Positions 1-8,577 are shown, counted from the stretch's first letter. The stretch is DNA of 64,000 nucleotides from Bacteroidota bacterium (GCA_021156365.1 JAJNDK010000010.1:153092-217091); one strand, 5' to 3'. The notes: generated by a model from the sequence alone, not told the origin. Translations and numbers: made by a program.

Positions 1-189
1 AGAATTCCGATAAACTATGATCCTTTTAATATCAAATTCCTGTCTGTATATTTGACCTTCGTAGGGTTTTGTCTAAATCCCTGATCTAAATGTCTTTTCA
101 GGCTCAATGATCTCTTCAAGCCGTTTGACGACTTCATCTTCTTTTAATCTTGTTTTAAAAGTGAGGTTTTCTATTGGTAAAAATTTCAT
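1..189 (-). pseudogene. Broken start of a Bacteroidota hypothetical gene, running off the left edge
   Basis: Reading leftward from the ATG at 187-189 gives a protein beginning MKFLPIENLTFKTRLKEDEV. An in-frame TAG at 73-75 stops it after 38 codons. The same frame then continues without a stop to the window edge, with a protein-like sequence containing TKPYEGQ and IKRIIVYRN. The N-terminus and the KRII-YRN stretch resemble a small uncharacterised Bacteroidota family that I recognise only by pattern. The most economical reading is a gene broken by a nonsense mutation or small deletion. A sequencing error at one base is the alternative. Confidence 0.5.
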
Positions 190-220
190 ATTGTTGCTGT
201 CTTATAAGTACGTTTAAACC

Positions 221-1135
221 TTACCACAATAAAGACAAGAAAAAAAACGTCCTTGCCATGAACCCTTGTTTTAATAAAGGTTTGTATTCTTTCTGAAGAG
301 TGTCGGTCCATCCAAGTGTGTAGGCTGTATAGTTACTGATATAATAAAAATTACAACTTTCTGTTCTCGGGATCCCGGAATCCATTATCTCGCTCCATAA
401 TTTCTTTTTTACGGTTCTACGTTTTTTGCCGAACCAGTATCTGTGGATATACAGATCGGGCGCACCTAAATAATGCACACTTTCATGTGCAATGGTCCTT
501 GATTTATTGCTTCCTATATAAACACCTTTGCCCGGTTTATGATATCCAAGTATTTTGCTTTCCGAAGCTTTTAATACATGAATGACAAAGAGCTGATTTC
601 TGTTGTGCGAAATCTTCAGGTCATAGGTGTCGTGAATAAGCTCTGCCACAGTGCTGTCTTTTACCTGTTTGCCGATCGAGTCGAACAGGGCTTTGTTCCA
701 ATCGATCAGTTCGGTCTTCTCCGGCTGGGTCTTGGTTCTTTTTTGTGTGACAGCGCGGATCTTATTGATCCGGATGAGCTTCTGAAGACTATTGTTGGGC
801 AGTTTATAGGTAAAGGTGTTCCGCAGATTGGAATCTTTATTTACCGGCCAGTGTTCTTTGAAAACAAGGTGCTGCCCGCTCAGGCCGGCTTCCTTGCTTA
901 TCCAGTCATAGGCAGTTTTTGATTCCCGGATAAATGAATTGGTTGTTGAGGTGTCTGCTCCTTTACGTTTATTGGCAGATACGATGAAATGATAAACAGC
1001 GACCGTGTCCTTAACAGGTGAATGCCTTACTGAAACAGGTTTTTGAAAAAATGTGCAGGAGGAAAGCAGGAGCGGAACGAAGCAAAAAAGTACGCTTCCG
1101 GTTTTACTCTTTGATAATAGGGTATAAATGCTCAT
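221..1135 (-). CDS. Metzincin-like zinc metalloprotease lipoprotein
   Basis: A 304-residue protein. The N-terminus has a hydrophobic stretch ending in a lipobox (LLLSSC, Cys27), so it is predicted to be a lipoprotein of the cell envelope. Residues 217-227 read HESVHYLGAPD, which fits the metzincin zinc site HExxHxxGxxH/D with Asp as third ligand. SEIMDSG at about 248-254 is a plausible Met-turn. The rest matches no family I can name. The C-terminus ends in an odd hydrophobic tail (FFFLSLLW). Asp as third ligand is known in snapalysin-type enzymes. The protease assignment rests on the motif pair only, and the substrate is unknown. It stands alone on the minus strand, with the previous gene separated from it by a strong terminator. 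Confidence 0.65.
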   Translation of the reverse strand: MSIYTLLSKSKTGSVLFCFVPLLLSSCTFFQKPVSVRHSPVKDTVAVYHFIVSANKRKGADTSTTNSFIRESKTAYDWISKEAGLSGQHLVFKEHWPVNKDSNLRNTFTYKLPNNSLQKLIRINKIRAVTQKRTKTQPEKTELIDWNKALFDSIGKQVKDSTVAELIHDTYDLKISHNRNQLFVIHVLKASESKILGYHKPGKGVYIGSNKSRTIAHESVHYLGAPDLYIHRYWFGKKRRTVKKKLWSEIMDSGIPRTESCNFYYISNYTAYTLGWTDTLQKEYKPLLKQGFMARTFFFLSLLW

Positions 1136-1216
1136 ATACGGGAGCCTGCTTGTATTTCAAATATACGCAGTTAATTCCAATATGTTTCCAAGCCGTTGCC
1201 TATTGATCTAAAAAGA

Positions 1217-1244
1217 AAGACCTTAGATTAAAGTCTAAGGTCTT
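1217..1244 (-). terminator. Rho-independent terminator of the 125-residue gene
   Basis: A perfect 11-bp stem (1217-1227 with 1234-1244, AAGACCTTAGA and its complement) with a 6-nt loop. On the minus strand it is followed by TTCTTTTT. It lies 27 bases past the stop of the gene at 1271-1648. Confidence 0.8.
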
Positions 1245-1270
1245 AATAAGATTCAATTTTTTGGAAGTGT

Positions 1271-1648
1271 CTAATTAAAATATTTCGTAATGTATGCCAC
1301 GAGATTTTCATCACTCATTTTATTAGACGTACTTTCGCTCGATACGGCGTTTTTATATTGTGGAGTTTCAGATAAAAATTTTATAAACTGTTCCTGGCTT
1401 TGTCCGGTTCCGGTTATATGAATTTGATCAATGTTAGGCATCTTACTTGCAATTTCTTTGAAGAATTTGTGCGTTAAGGTAATTTCCTGATTGTTTGAAG
1501 TTTTTTCATTTGAATTATTATCAGGACCCGGATTTTTTGCATGTCCGAGTATAATAAATTCTCCATTATCAACATTTTCTTTTCCTACGATTGTTGCGTT
1601 ATGTGAATCCATCCAGACTCCGAACGACTTTTTATTTTTATCTGTCAT
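1271..1648 (-). CDS. Small eRF1-domain-like (translational machinery-like) protein
   Basis: 125 residues, no signal peptide, hydrophilic and probably cytoplasmic. The start SFGVWMDSHNATIVG and the middle IDQIHITGTGQSQEQFIKFL resemble short bacterial proteins related to the archaeal/bacterial release-factor eRF1 domain (baeRF, 'translational machinery' or 'host attachment' families), which share a VWxDhxxA opening and a GxGxxxxxF helix start. The central N/S-rich stretch is probably a disordered linker. The ATG at 1646-1648 is the only reasonable start. The gene is monocistronic with its own terminator. Function is unknown; the family link is by pattern only. Confidence 0.55.
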   Translation of the reverse strand: MTDKNKKSFGVWMDSHNATIVGKENVDNGEFIILGHAKNPGPDNNSNEKTSNNQEITLTHKFFKEIASKMPNIDQIHITGTGQSQEQFIKFLSETPQYKNAVSSESTSNKMSDENLVAYITKYFN

Positions 1649-1826
1649 ATTTTGTGTTTTTCTTAAAGATAACCTTTTGGAAATTAAAATATGAGTTTTT
1701 GTGTTAAGTTGTGATTATCGAAATGCTACTAACAAAGATACTATGTTCACGGACTTTGCAAAGCTTTGTTGTCTGCCCGCATTACTGTTAGGTGCTGTTA
1801 CCTGACTGGTGGCGGCGCACATTTTT

Positions 1827-2336
1827 TCAGTTTAGGTCTAAAGTGTACAGCCAATATTTTTTACCGAACAAAGTAGGAATTTCTTTAAGAACTTTAAAGC
1901 CTATGTTTTCATAAATATGTCTTGCGGCATCCATGAATTCTGAAGTGTGTAATGCAATAGTCTTTTCATTGCTTTGTTTGGCGAAGTCAATACACATTTG
2001 TGTAAGCGCCTTTGCAATGCCTTGTCCCCTATATGTTGGATTAACACCAACCATTCTAATGTAGGACCATTCAGATTTGAAAAGGTCTGTCGGATTACCG
2101 CTTGGAATTATATAAGCAACGCCAACTATTTTGTCGTTGTCAAGGCATACGAAGCACCTGGCTATTTTGAGAAGGTCAATGAACTTTTGTTTGTCCTGCA
2201 AATTACCATTGAATAGAGTCCAGTTGTCCGGGGTCAACACACTTTGAAATTGCCCGTATGCAATAATTCCAAGACTTTGTAATTGGTCAACGTCACTTGT
2301 TGTCCCGTTGCGATATATTAAATTGTTTTTTGTCAT
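1827..2336 (-). CDS. GNAT-family N-acetyltransferase
   Basis: 169 residues, the length of a single GNAT domain. Acetyl-CoA binding motif A is clear: VGVNPTYRGQGIAKAL at about 98-113 (V-x-P-x-x-RGxGxAxxL). A C-terminal motif B-like region (ARHIYENIGFK) follows. The substrate cannot be told. The start ATG at 2334-2336 lies only 10 bases downstream of the stop of a truncated secreted-protein reading frame on the same strand, which suggests the gene was placed here by insertion or deletion. The roughly 180 bases after it (1649-1826) hold no gene. Confidence 0.85.
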   Translation of the reverse strand: MTKNNLIYRNGTTSDVDQLQSLGIIAYGQFQSVLTPDNWTLFNGNLQDKQKFIDLLKIARCFVCLDNDKIVGVAYIIPSGNPTDLFKSEWSYIRMVGVNPTYRGQGIAKALTQMCIDFAKQSNEKTIALHTSEFMDAARHIYENIGFKVLKEIPTLFGKKYWLYTLDLN

Positions 2337-2346
2337 GATGTTGAAA

Positions 2347-2454
2347 CTAATTCCGATATCCCGCCATACCGGCGATACTACCTTTTACCTGTTGCATCTG
2401 AGAAAAGGACCGCAGGCAGGTAACGCATAACAGCAGGGGGATAAACTTTTTCAT
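2347..2454 (-). pseudogene. Truncated 5' end of a secreted-protein gene (35 codons)
   Basis: A 35-codon frame starts with MKKFIPLLLCVTCLRSFSQ, a typical Sec signal peptide with a possible cleavage after FSQ. It ends 16 residues later at TAG (2347-2349), just before the GNAT start. It lies directly downstream of the dnaA terminator and has no room for a mature domain. I read it as the remaining 5' end of a secreted protein whose body was lost when the GNAT gene or adjoining DNA arrived. A genuine tiny secreted peptide cannot be excluded. Confidence 0.5.
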
Positions 2455-2486
2455 GTTCAGTAATTTCAATGGTTCATAAAAAACAA

Positions 2487-2510
2487 AAACCCTGACGGTA
2501 GTCAGGGTTT
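2487..2510 (-). terminator. Terminator of dnaA
   Basis: A 10-bp perfect stem (AAACCCTGAC / GTCAGGGTTT) with a GGTA loop. On the minus strand it is followed by TTGTTTTTTATG. It begins 5 bases after the dnaA stop. Confidence 0.85.
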
Positions 2511-2515
2511 GTTTA

Positions 2516-3952
2516 TTAAGAGTGGATGCTGATCTTTTTCTCCAGCTCATCGATATAAGCTCTGAAACGCTTGTCGGTATCCATTAAGTTGTTTACTGTT
2601 CTGCAGGCGTGCAATACGGTAGCGTGATCTTTTCCTCCGCAGTGCATACCAATGGTAGCCAGGGACGATTTTGTCATGCTCTTCGCAAAATACATAGCGA
2701 TCTGGCGTGCCTGAACTACTTCGCGTTTGCGGGTTTTCGATTTCATCAAATCGATCGGCAGGTCGAAATAATCGCAAACGATCTTCTGGATATAATCGAT
2801 GGAAACCTCACGTGCAGTGCTCTTTACGAATTTGTCGATCATCTGTTTGGCAAGCTCCAGTGTAATGGTTTTCTTGTTTAAAGAAGACTGGGCCAGCAAA
2901 GAGATCAATGCGCCTTCCAGCTCACGTACATTGCTGGTGATGCTGTAGGCAAGGTATTCCAGCACTTCTTTCGGAAGCTCGATACCTTCGTTGTATATTT
3001 TTTTCTCAAGGATAGCGATACGTGTTTCCAGTCCCGGAGTTTGCAGATCGGCAGAAAGCCCCCATTTGAAACGGGACAGCAAACGCTGCTCGATACCCTG
3101 CAGATCCACAGGAGGACGATCGGCAGTCAATACTAATTGTTTTCCTACCTGGTGCAGGTGGTTGAAGATATGGAAGAACACATCCTGTGTTTTTTCTTTA
3201 CCTGCAAGGAATTGGATATCGTCAATGATCAATGCATCGATCATCTGGTAGAAATGTACGAAATCGTTCTGTGCATTGTTTTTCACCGCTTCAATGAACT
3301 GGGTGGTGAATTTCTCTGCCTGAACGTATAATACGGTTTTGTTCGGGAAATTATTTTTGATCTCGATACCGATAGACTGTGCCAAGTGAGTTTTACCTAC
3401 ACCGTTCGTTCCGTAGATCAACAATGGATTGAAAGCAGTACCGCCCGGTTTTTGAGAAACAGCAAAACCTGCAGAACGTGCAAGACGGTTGCAATCGCCT
3501 TCCACGAAATTATCGAACGAATAATTCGGATTTAACTGGGATTCTACGGTCACCTTTTTCAGGCCCGGGATAATGAATGGGTTACGGATCGGGTTGTTGT
3601 TGATATCGATGGGCATCGACACGGAAGGATTTTTTATATCGCGTGTCAATGTTGGGATTTTCATCGTCAAAGGTTTCTCTGTTTTTCCGTAAGAGTTTTC
3701 CATGATGATGCTATACTCCAAACGGCCTTCTGTTCCTAATTCTTTACGAACGACTTTTTTAAGAATGGTAATATAATGTTCTTCTAACCATTCATAGAAA
3801 AATTGAGAGGGAACCTGAATGGTCAAAACATTGTCCTGAAGTTTGATTGGTTTGATCGGTTCGAACCAGGTTTTGAAATTTTGAGAGTTTACGTTATCCT
3901 TGATAATATCCAAACAATTTTTCCAAACTGATTCGTGGGTTTTTTTCTCCAT
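2516..3952 (-). CDS. dnaA: Chromosomal replication initiator protein DnaA
   Basis: A 478-residue DnaA when started at the ATG at 3950-3952 (MEKKTHESVW). A start 10 codons upstream is open but adds residues not usual in the family. Domain I is at about 1-75, a linker at 80-140, and the AAA+ domain follows with Walker A GTNGVGKTH at 181-189 and Walker B LIIDDIQFL at about 241-249. Domain IV carries the DNA-binding signature GGKDHATVLHAC near residue 440. The protein binds DnaA boxes at oriC and opens the origin. Full length, with all motifs intact and its own terminator. The usual neighbours dnaN and recF are absent here, as is common in Bacteroidota. Confidence 0.98.
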   Translation of the reverse strand: MEKKTHESVWKNCLDIIKDNVNSQNFKTWFEPIKPIKLQDNVLTIQVPSQFFYEWLEEHYITILKKVVRKELGTEGRLEYSIIMENSYGKTEKPLTMKIPTLTRDIKNPSVSMPIDINNNPIRNPFIIPGLKKVTVESQLNPNYSFDNFVEGDCNRLARSAGFAVSQKPGGTAFNPLLIYGTNGVGKTHLAQSIGIEIKNNFPNKTVLYVQAEKFTTQFIEAVKNNAQNDFVHFYQMIDALIIDDIQFLAGKEKTQDVFFHIFNHLHQVGKQLVLTADRPPVDLQGIEQRLLSRFKWGLSADLQTPGLETRIAILEKKIYNEGIELPKEVLEYLAYSITSNVRELEGALISLLAQSSLNKKTITLELAKQMIDKFVKSTAREVSIDYIQKIVCDYFDLPIDLMKSKTRKREVVQARQIAMYFAKSMTKSSLATIGMHCGGKDHATVLHACRTVNNLMDTDKRFRAYIDELEKKISIHS

Positions 3953-4149
3953 TCTAATTTTTTCGTTTTGTAGGTTTAACATAAATCTCTTCTATATGCT
4001 GTAAACAATCGCTTGTTTATAAAATCTTGTACTGGTTGAAATAGGAAACAAATAAATACTAAAAAAACATTAAAAAAAAATTAATTTTCTATTGCGTAAG
4101 TCAAATTTTATTACATAGTTGATTTACACTGCTTTTTATTCTTCCTGTC
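3953..4149. other. AT-rich intergenic region upstream of dnaA
   Basis: About 200 bases between the dnaA start and the end of the metallophosphoesterase gene. It is strongly AT-rich, with A-runs around 4060-4090. I found no exact DnaA box (TTATNCACA) on either strand, so it is not called an origin. It presumably holds the dnaA promoter. Confidence 0.4.
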
Positions 4150-5103
4150 TCAATACCTATTCCTCTCCATCAGCTGAATTGACGCGGATGTGTTGGTTTT
4201 CACATTATTATTTTTACTCAGGTATATATCGTATCTTCCAAGCCATATACCTGCCCAGCCCACCTGTGTGATATGCACCATTTTTTTATTCAGGTCGGCT
4301 TTCTCGGTTGGCAGCTCAAGGAAGGTATGTGTATGTCCTCCGATGATCAGGTCGATATTCCCGGTCTGCTCTCCAAGGATGATATCGTTCGGCTTGTTTC
4401 CTTCGCTTTTATAACCTAAATGTGACAAGCAGATAACTACATCGCATTTCTCCTCCTGTTTCAGGGTTTTGGCTATGTCATTGGCGGCAACAACCGGATT
4501 GAAGAACTGCACATTTTTGCAGAGCTTGTCCGGGACTAGGCCGGCTAACTCTATCCCTACACCAAACACCCCGATCTTTATTCCGCCTTTGTAGTATATT
4601 TTATAAGGCTTCACCACTTTGGACAAAGGTGTATCTTCCAGTCCGTAATTAGCGTTCACAAAGTCGAAGCTGGCATATGGCTTTTGCTTTATGATATTTT
4701 CCATGCCCAGGTCAAAATCATGATTCCCGATCGTCACACAGTCATATCCCATCGCACTCATTAGTTTGTATTCCAGCTCGCCTTCATACATATTGAAATA
4801 AGGCGTGCCCTGAAAAATATCTCCTGCATCCAGCAACAAAACCTGCTCCTCTTCCGAGCGTATTTTTTTAATAGCAGCAGCACGCCTTGCAAATCCACCC
4901 TGGTCCGGAAATTTAGGATCATTGGTTGGAAAAGGATCGATGCGGCTGTGTGTATCATTCGTATATAAGACCGTTAATTTGGACACACCTTTTTTTGCCA
5001 GCGCTTCCCCGTTCGGAAATAGCTCCAGACCGCCCATAACAGCAGCTGTTCCGAACATATATCGTAAAAAATCACGTCTATTTTGCGACTGAAATTCTGC
5101 CAT
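4150..5103 (-). CDS. 5'-nucleotidase catalytic (metallophosphoesterase) half, Tat-exported
   Basis: 317 residues from the ATG at 5101-5103 (MAEFQSQ). A twin-arginine signal follows (NRRDFLRYMFGTAAVMGG). The calcineurin-like metal motifs are complete: YTNDTHSR, LLDAGDIFQG, TIGNHDFD, and GGHTHTF near the C-terminus. This corresponds to the N-terminal catalytic domain of UshA/CpdB-type 5'-nucleotidases, which hydrolyse nucleotides in the periplasm. The C-terminal substrate-specificity domain is missing and is encoded by the gene just upstream, which overlaps this one by 26 bp. The Tat signal implies folding with metals in the cytoplasm before export. Confidence 0.9.
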   Translation of the reverse strand: MAEFQSQNRRDFLRYMFGTAAVMGGLELFPNGEALAKKGVSKLTVLYTNDTHSRIDPFPTNDPKFPDQGGFARRAAAIKKIRSEEEQVLLLDAGDIFQGTPYFNMYEGELEYKLMSAMGYDCVTIGNHDFDLGMENIIKQKPYASFDFVNANYGLEDTPLSKVVKPYKIYYKGGIKIGVFGVGIELAGLVPDKLCKNVQFFNPVVAANDIAKTLKQEEKCDVVICLSHLGYKSEGNKPNDIILGEQTGNIDLIIGGHTHTFLELPTEKADLNKKMVHITQVGWAGIWLGRYDIYLSKNNNVKTNTSASIQLMERNRY

Positions 5104-5839
5104 CTGTTTGTGCGGACAACGTATGTCCGTTCTTTGTTTCGTTCTTACAATACTCAATGATCACATCCCTGATCAGCTTTTTCAAAAATACCGTCTTTAC
5201 CGGGTTCTTAAAAAAATCCATTTTATCTCCCCCGTTTATAAGATAATCGGAGCTGATGAAATAATAATGTTTATTCTTATCAAAAGGAACACCATTGATG
5301 AAAACATTTTTTGCTTTCATGTTCTCGATCTCCATCCGGATGCCTGCTACCGGCATACCGCCTTTTACAGCGAGGTAATCCATCATTTCCTGTGTTTTAT
5401 CACCGGTGAGCTCCACAAAAGCAAGCTCATTATCAAAAGGCATCAGCTCAAATATTTTTCCTGCCGTGATCTCACCTTTTGGCAAAGAGGTGCGCAGTCC
5501 ACCATTGTTCAGTAATACACCATTCAGCAACACCGAATCTTTTCCAATGTATTTTTTGCATGAAATCAGTAAAAGGTCGCACACAAAATCACCAAGAACA
5601 CCCTCAGGCTGATCTTTGGTTAAAGCAATGTCTGTTTTACCGATCACTTCATTCATCGTCGCATCCATCTTCTTTTTATAAGGAAGGATGGTATAAAAAG
5701 CGGATGAATCGACCGTGTTGCTATTAATAAGGTAATGCTGGTTTTCCTTTTTACTGATCTTTGCAGAAGAAGTGCAGGAACCGAAAAGTAAAGAGCAGGC
5801 AAGGGCAGGGAAGAAGATATATTTTGAAAAAAAACTCAT
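5078..5839 (-). CDS. 5'-nucleotidase C-terminal domain lipoprotein
   Basis: 253 residues with a lipoprotein signal (ACSLLFGSC, Cys22). The body is the 5'-nucleotidase C-terminal (substrate-binding) domain. Recognisable pieces are GVLGDFVCDLLL, LLNNGGLRTSLPKGEIT, IFELMPFDNELAFVELTG and SSDYLINGGDKMDFF. In UshA this domain binds the nucleotide base and follows the catalytic domain in one chain. Here it is a separate lipoprotein encoded first, with the catalytic protein after it and overlapping by 26 bp. The two products probably pair at the membrane. The different export routes (Sec/lipoprotein versus Tat) are worth noting. Confidence 0.9.
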   Translation of the reverse strand: MSFFSKYIFFPALACSLLFGSCTSSAKISKKENQHYLINSNTVDSSAFYTILPYKKKMDATMNEVIGKTDIALTKDQPEGVLGDFVCDLLLISCKKYIGKDSVLLNGVLLNNGGLRTSLPKGEITAGKIFELMPFDNELAFVELTGDKTQEMMDYLAVKGGMPVAGIRMEIENMKAKNVFINGVPFDKNKHYYFISSDYLINGGDKMDFFKNPVKTVFLKKLIRDVIIEYCKNETKNGHTLSAQTDGRISVAK

Positions 5840-5922
5840 GGATCGGGGGGCGGAATTTCGATGCTCAAATATAGAACCCTTCCGGGGAAAATCAATTTAA
5901 AAAAGGTAAAATACTTGTTAAA

Positions 5923-6225
5923 TTATTTATCGTATGATTCCGCTGAAAACCACGATTTCAGCAGGCTGCCGAAGTCGCCTATCCCTGAAGCCGGCCTGCC
6001 CCCAAATGAACCCGGTATCCCATTGAGGTCAAAGGAATTGTCAATCGGCTCGTTTGTTTTGCTTACCGGTTTCTCCGGGATCAGCTAACCTGCAATGCCT
6101 GTTGCCTGTGATGGATTGGATCCTGTTTTTCCGACCAGCCGGAAATGACATTCGTATTGATCGGCTTATTTACCGATGTATTATGAGGAGTTTTCCCGAA
6201 CAAATTTTAATAGGGTATCGAACAT
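5923..6225 (-). pseudogene. Decayed small gene with two frameshifts
   Basis: Reading leftward, the ATG at 6223-6225 gives MFDTLLKFVRENSS and a stop. A neighbouring frame then continues with NTSVNKPINTNVISGW, and a third frame carries LIPEKPVSKTNEPIDNSF and a Gly-rich tail with GSFGGRP, GIGDFGSLLKSWF and a final ESYDK before TAA at 5923-5925. The three pieces together look like one small protein of about 100 residues broken by two frameshifts. The opening resembles DUF937/YidB-type proteins, but this is weak. Most of the space between the nucleotidase genes and the M43 protease is this remnant. Confidence 0.4.
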
Positions 6226-6309
6226 AGTATAGGGTAGAAGGGATTTACTGCTGAAACAGCCCAAAAACAGGGTTTTCTGTATCGAAAACGAATAATTATT
6301 CCGATTTTT

Positions 6310-6341
6310 TTTGTTTCTTAAACGCATTTAGTCTATGTTTA
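6310..6341 (+). promoter_or_regulatory. Probable promoter of the M43 protease gene
   Basis: TTTG at 6310-6313 and TATGTTTA at 6334-6341, spaced by 20 bp. This is one mismatch and one base of spacing away from the Bacteroidota consensus TTTG-N19-TAnnTTTG. The start codon lies 22 bases further on. Confidence 0.4.
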
Positions 6342-6363
6342 CCCCATTCAAAAAAACAACAAC

Positions 6364-8577
6364 ATGACAAGAAATATACTATTACTAAATGCGGTAGCAC
6401 TTATGTTTTCCGGAAGCATGATCGCACAAACGCAAAAAGGAAAGATACACTCGCATACAGGTGATAATCAGACCTTGCGTACTTGTGGAACCAGCGAGCA
6501 TCATGAGTTCCTTAAAAAGACCCGTCCGGGTTATGAAAAGGATTTCGAAGAGTACAACAAAATGCTGGATCAATATATTGAAAACTATAATGCATCAGCC
6601 ACCCGTACCACTCCTAATATAACCATACCGGTAGTAGTACATATATTATATCAGAATGCTACAGAAAATATTACCGATGCCCGCGCAATTTCGCAGGTAG
6701 CGGTTCTGAACGAAGATTTCCAGAAGCTGAACGCGGATACAACGATCATCCCTTCGTTGTTCAAACCGGTTGCGGGCGGAACTAACATTACTTTCTGCCT
6801 GGCACAGCGCGATCCGAACGGAAACCCGACAACAGGTATAGTTCATAAAGCGACCACTGTTACCAGCTTCAACACGAATGACAATGTGAAAAAATCGGCA
6901 CAGGGTGGAGATGATCCCTGGGATGTTACCAAATATGTAAATATCTGGGTGTGTGATCTTGGAACGTCTTTATTAGGATATGGAGAATTCCCAACAGGTT
7001 CTTTAAGCAATACATACGGATTGGTATTGAACTATCGCTACACCGGCAGAAACGGTGGAGCACAGGCTCCGTTCAATCTCGGAAGAACAGGAACGCATGA
7101 GTTCGGACATTGCTTTAATTTATTCCACATCTGGGGTGACGATGGCACTGCCTGCACAGGAAGCGACCAGTGTAACGATACGCCTAACCAGAAAGGAGAG
7201 AATTATGGAACACCAGCTTTTCCTCAGGGCACCGGGCCTACAGGCGGATGTTGTTCGGCGGCAAGCACCAGCTCTATGTTCATGAATTATATGGATTATA
7301 CGGATGATGCAGGAATGGCGATGTTTTCCCTCAATCAGTGTACAAGGATCATGGCAGTGGTAAATACAGCTCCATGGAACGTATTACAAACTTCCAACGG
7401 ATGTACACCCGTGAACCTCGTAGCGAATGATGCTTCTGTATTCAATGTGGTGTCTCCTACAGGGACTGCCTGTGCTACTTCTGTTACTCCGGTTATTACA
7501 CTGAAAAATGCAGGATCTTCTGCAATGACCAGCTGCACTATTAATTACAGGATAGATGCCGGAACTGTAAACACATATGCATGGTCAGGTAACCTTGCTT
7601 CTACGGCAACTGTTTCTGTTACACTTCCTGCTATCCCGGCAACAGCGGGTACACATACACTTACTGCTTATACAAGCAATCCGAATGGCACAACAGACGG
7701 AAACGCAACGAACGATCAGTCTACCTCTACATTTACAGTAGTGGCAGGAGGAACACCTTTACCGTATGTGGAAGGGTTCGAATCAACTACTTTCCCTACA
7801 ACTGGAATGACCATTTACAATCCGGATGCGGGTATTACCTGGGCGCGTACCACCACAGCAGATTTCACGGGAACTGCTTCGGCATTTGTAGACAACTATA
7901 ATTATGATACAGGTGCAGGGCAAAGAGATGAGATGACTTTACCGAATCTGGATCTTTCTGCAGCAGGATCAACACAGATGACCTTTGAGGTAGCCTATAC
8001 CTATTGGACTACGACAGGAACGACACAATATTCGGATACGCTGGAAGTATTGGCATCTGCTGATTGTGGAGCTACCTGGACCTCTATGTATAAAAAAGCG
8101 AGAACCGTTCTGGCCACAGCGCCTCCGGTATCAAGCCAGACCAATCCTTTCATTCCTAGTGGCCCTTCGCAATGGAGATTGGAAACTATCAATCTTTCGC
8201 CATATGACGGGAACAACAACGTGATGGTGAAATTCAGGAATATTTCGGATTACGAAGACAACCTGTACCTGGATGATATCAACATTGCTAAAGTTATTGG
8301 GATAAAAGAGAACAATACCAATGGTCCGCTGGTGAATGTATATCCGAATCCGACTAACGGAACGCTACATGTGAATATCAGCAATGTGAACGGGATCAAC
8401 AGTTCGGAGATCAATCTCTACAATGTGATCGGCGAGAAAGTAATGCCAACGCTTACAGTAAAAGGTTCGAATGTTTCACAGGTGCTGGATCTTTCTTCTC
8501 TGTCGAATGGAGTATACCAGTTGGAAACAAGATCTGCGGGTCATTCCTCTTTCAAAAAAGTGATCGTGAATAAATAA
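6364..8577 (+). CDS. Secreted M43 (pappalysin/cytophagalysin) metalloprotease with T9SS sorting domain
   Basis: 737 residues. A signal peptide (to about SMIAQ, residue 21) is followed by a pro-region and the M43 catalytic domain, with the zinc motif HEFGHCFNLFH at 245-255 and a Met-turn in FMNYMDY at about 305. The middle (about 350-460) is a CARDB-like beta domain (TLKNAGSSAMTSCTINY). It is followed by a MAM/jelly-roll-like region that opens with PYVEGFES and closes with LYLDDINI. The last 75 residues are a type A T9SS sorting domain: VYPNPTNGTLHV, then LYNVIGEKV and LSNGVYQLE. The enzyme is thus predicted to cross the outer membrane by T9SS and be released or anchored. It is monocistronic, with a strong terminator behind it. 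Confidence 0.93.
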   Translation: MTRNILLLNAVALMFSGSMIAQTQKGKIHSHTGDNQTLRTCGTSEHHEFLKKTRPGYEKDFEEYNKMLDQYIENYNASATRTTPNITIPVVVHILYQNATENITDARAISQVAVLNEDFQKLNADTTIIPSLFKPVAGGTNITFCLAQRDPNGNPTTGIVHKATTVTSFNTNDNVKKSAQGGDDPWDVTKYVNIWVCDLGTSLLGYGEFPTGSLSNTYGLVLNYRYTGRNGGAQAPFNLGRTGTHEFGHCFNLFHIWGDDGTACTGSDQCNDTPNQKGENYGTPAFPQGTGPTGGCCSAASTSSMFMNYMDYTDDAGMAMFSLNQCTRIMAVVNTAPWNVLQTSNGCTPVNLVANDASVFNVVSPTGTACATSVTPVITLKNAGSSAMTSCTINYRIDAGTVNTYAWSGNLASTATVSVTLPAIPATAGTHTLTAYTSNPNGTTDGNATNDQSTSTFTVVAGGTPLPYVEGFESTTFPTTGMTIYNPDAGITWARTTTADFTGTASAFVDNYNYDTGAGQRDEMTLPNLDLSAAGSTQMTFEVAYTYWTTTGTTQYSDTLEVLASADCGATWTSMYKKARTVLATAPPVSSQTNPFIPSGPSQWRLETINLSPYDGNNNVMVKFRNISDYEDNLYLDDINIAKVIGIKENNTNGPLVNVYPNPTNGTLHVNISNVNGINSSEINLYNVIGEKVMPTLTVKGSNVSQVLDLSSLSNGVYQLETRSAGHSSFKKVIVNK

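Noticed and set aside
1730..1826. GTTAGGT at an integron-like core site downstream of the GNAT gene
   Set aside because: It fits GTTRRRY by chance, but no matching RYYYAAC partner or folded attC structure is found upstream and no integrase is present.
3..2358. Direct repeat AATTCCGATA at 3-12 and 2349-2358 as a possible target duplication
   Set aside because: The left copy is part of the coding sequence of a recognisable family motif (YRN), so it is not a junction; 10 bp is short for a claim.
3953..4149. Region upstream of dnaA as oriC
   Set aside because: AT-rich, but no exact DnaA boxes were found on either strand.
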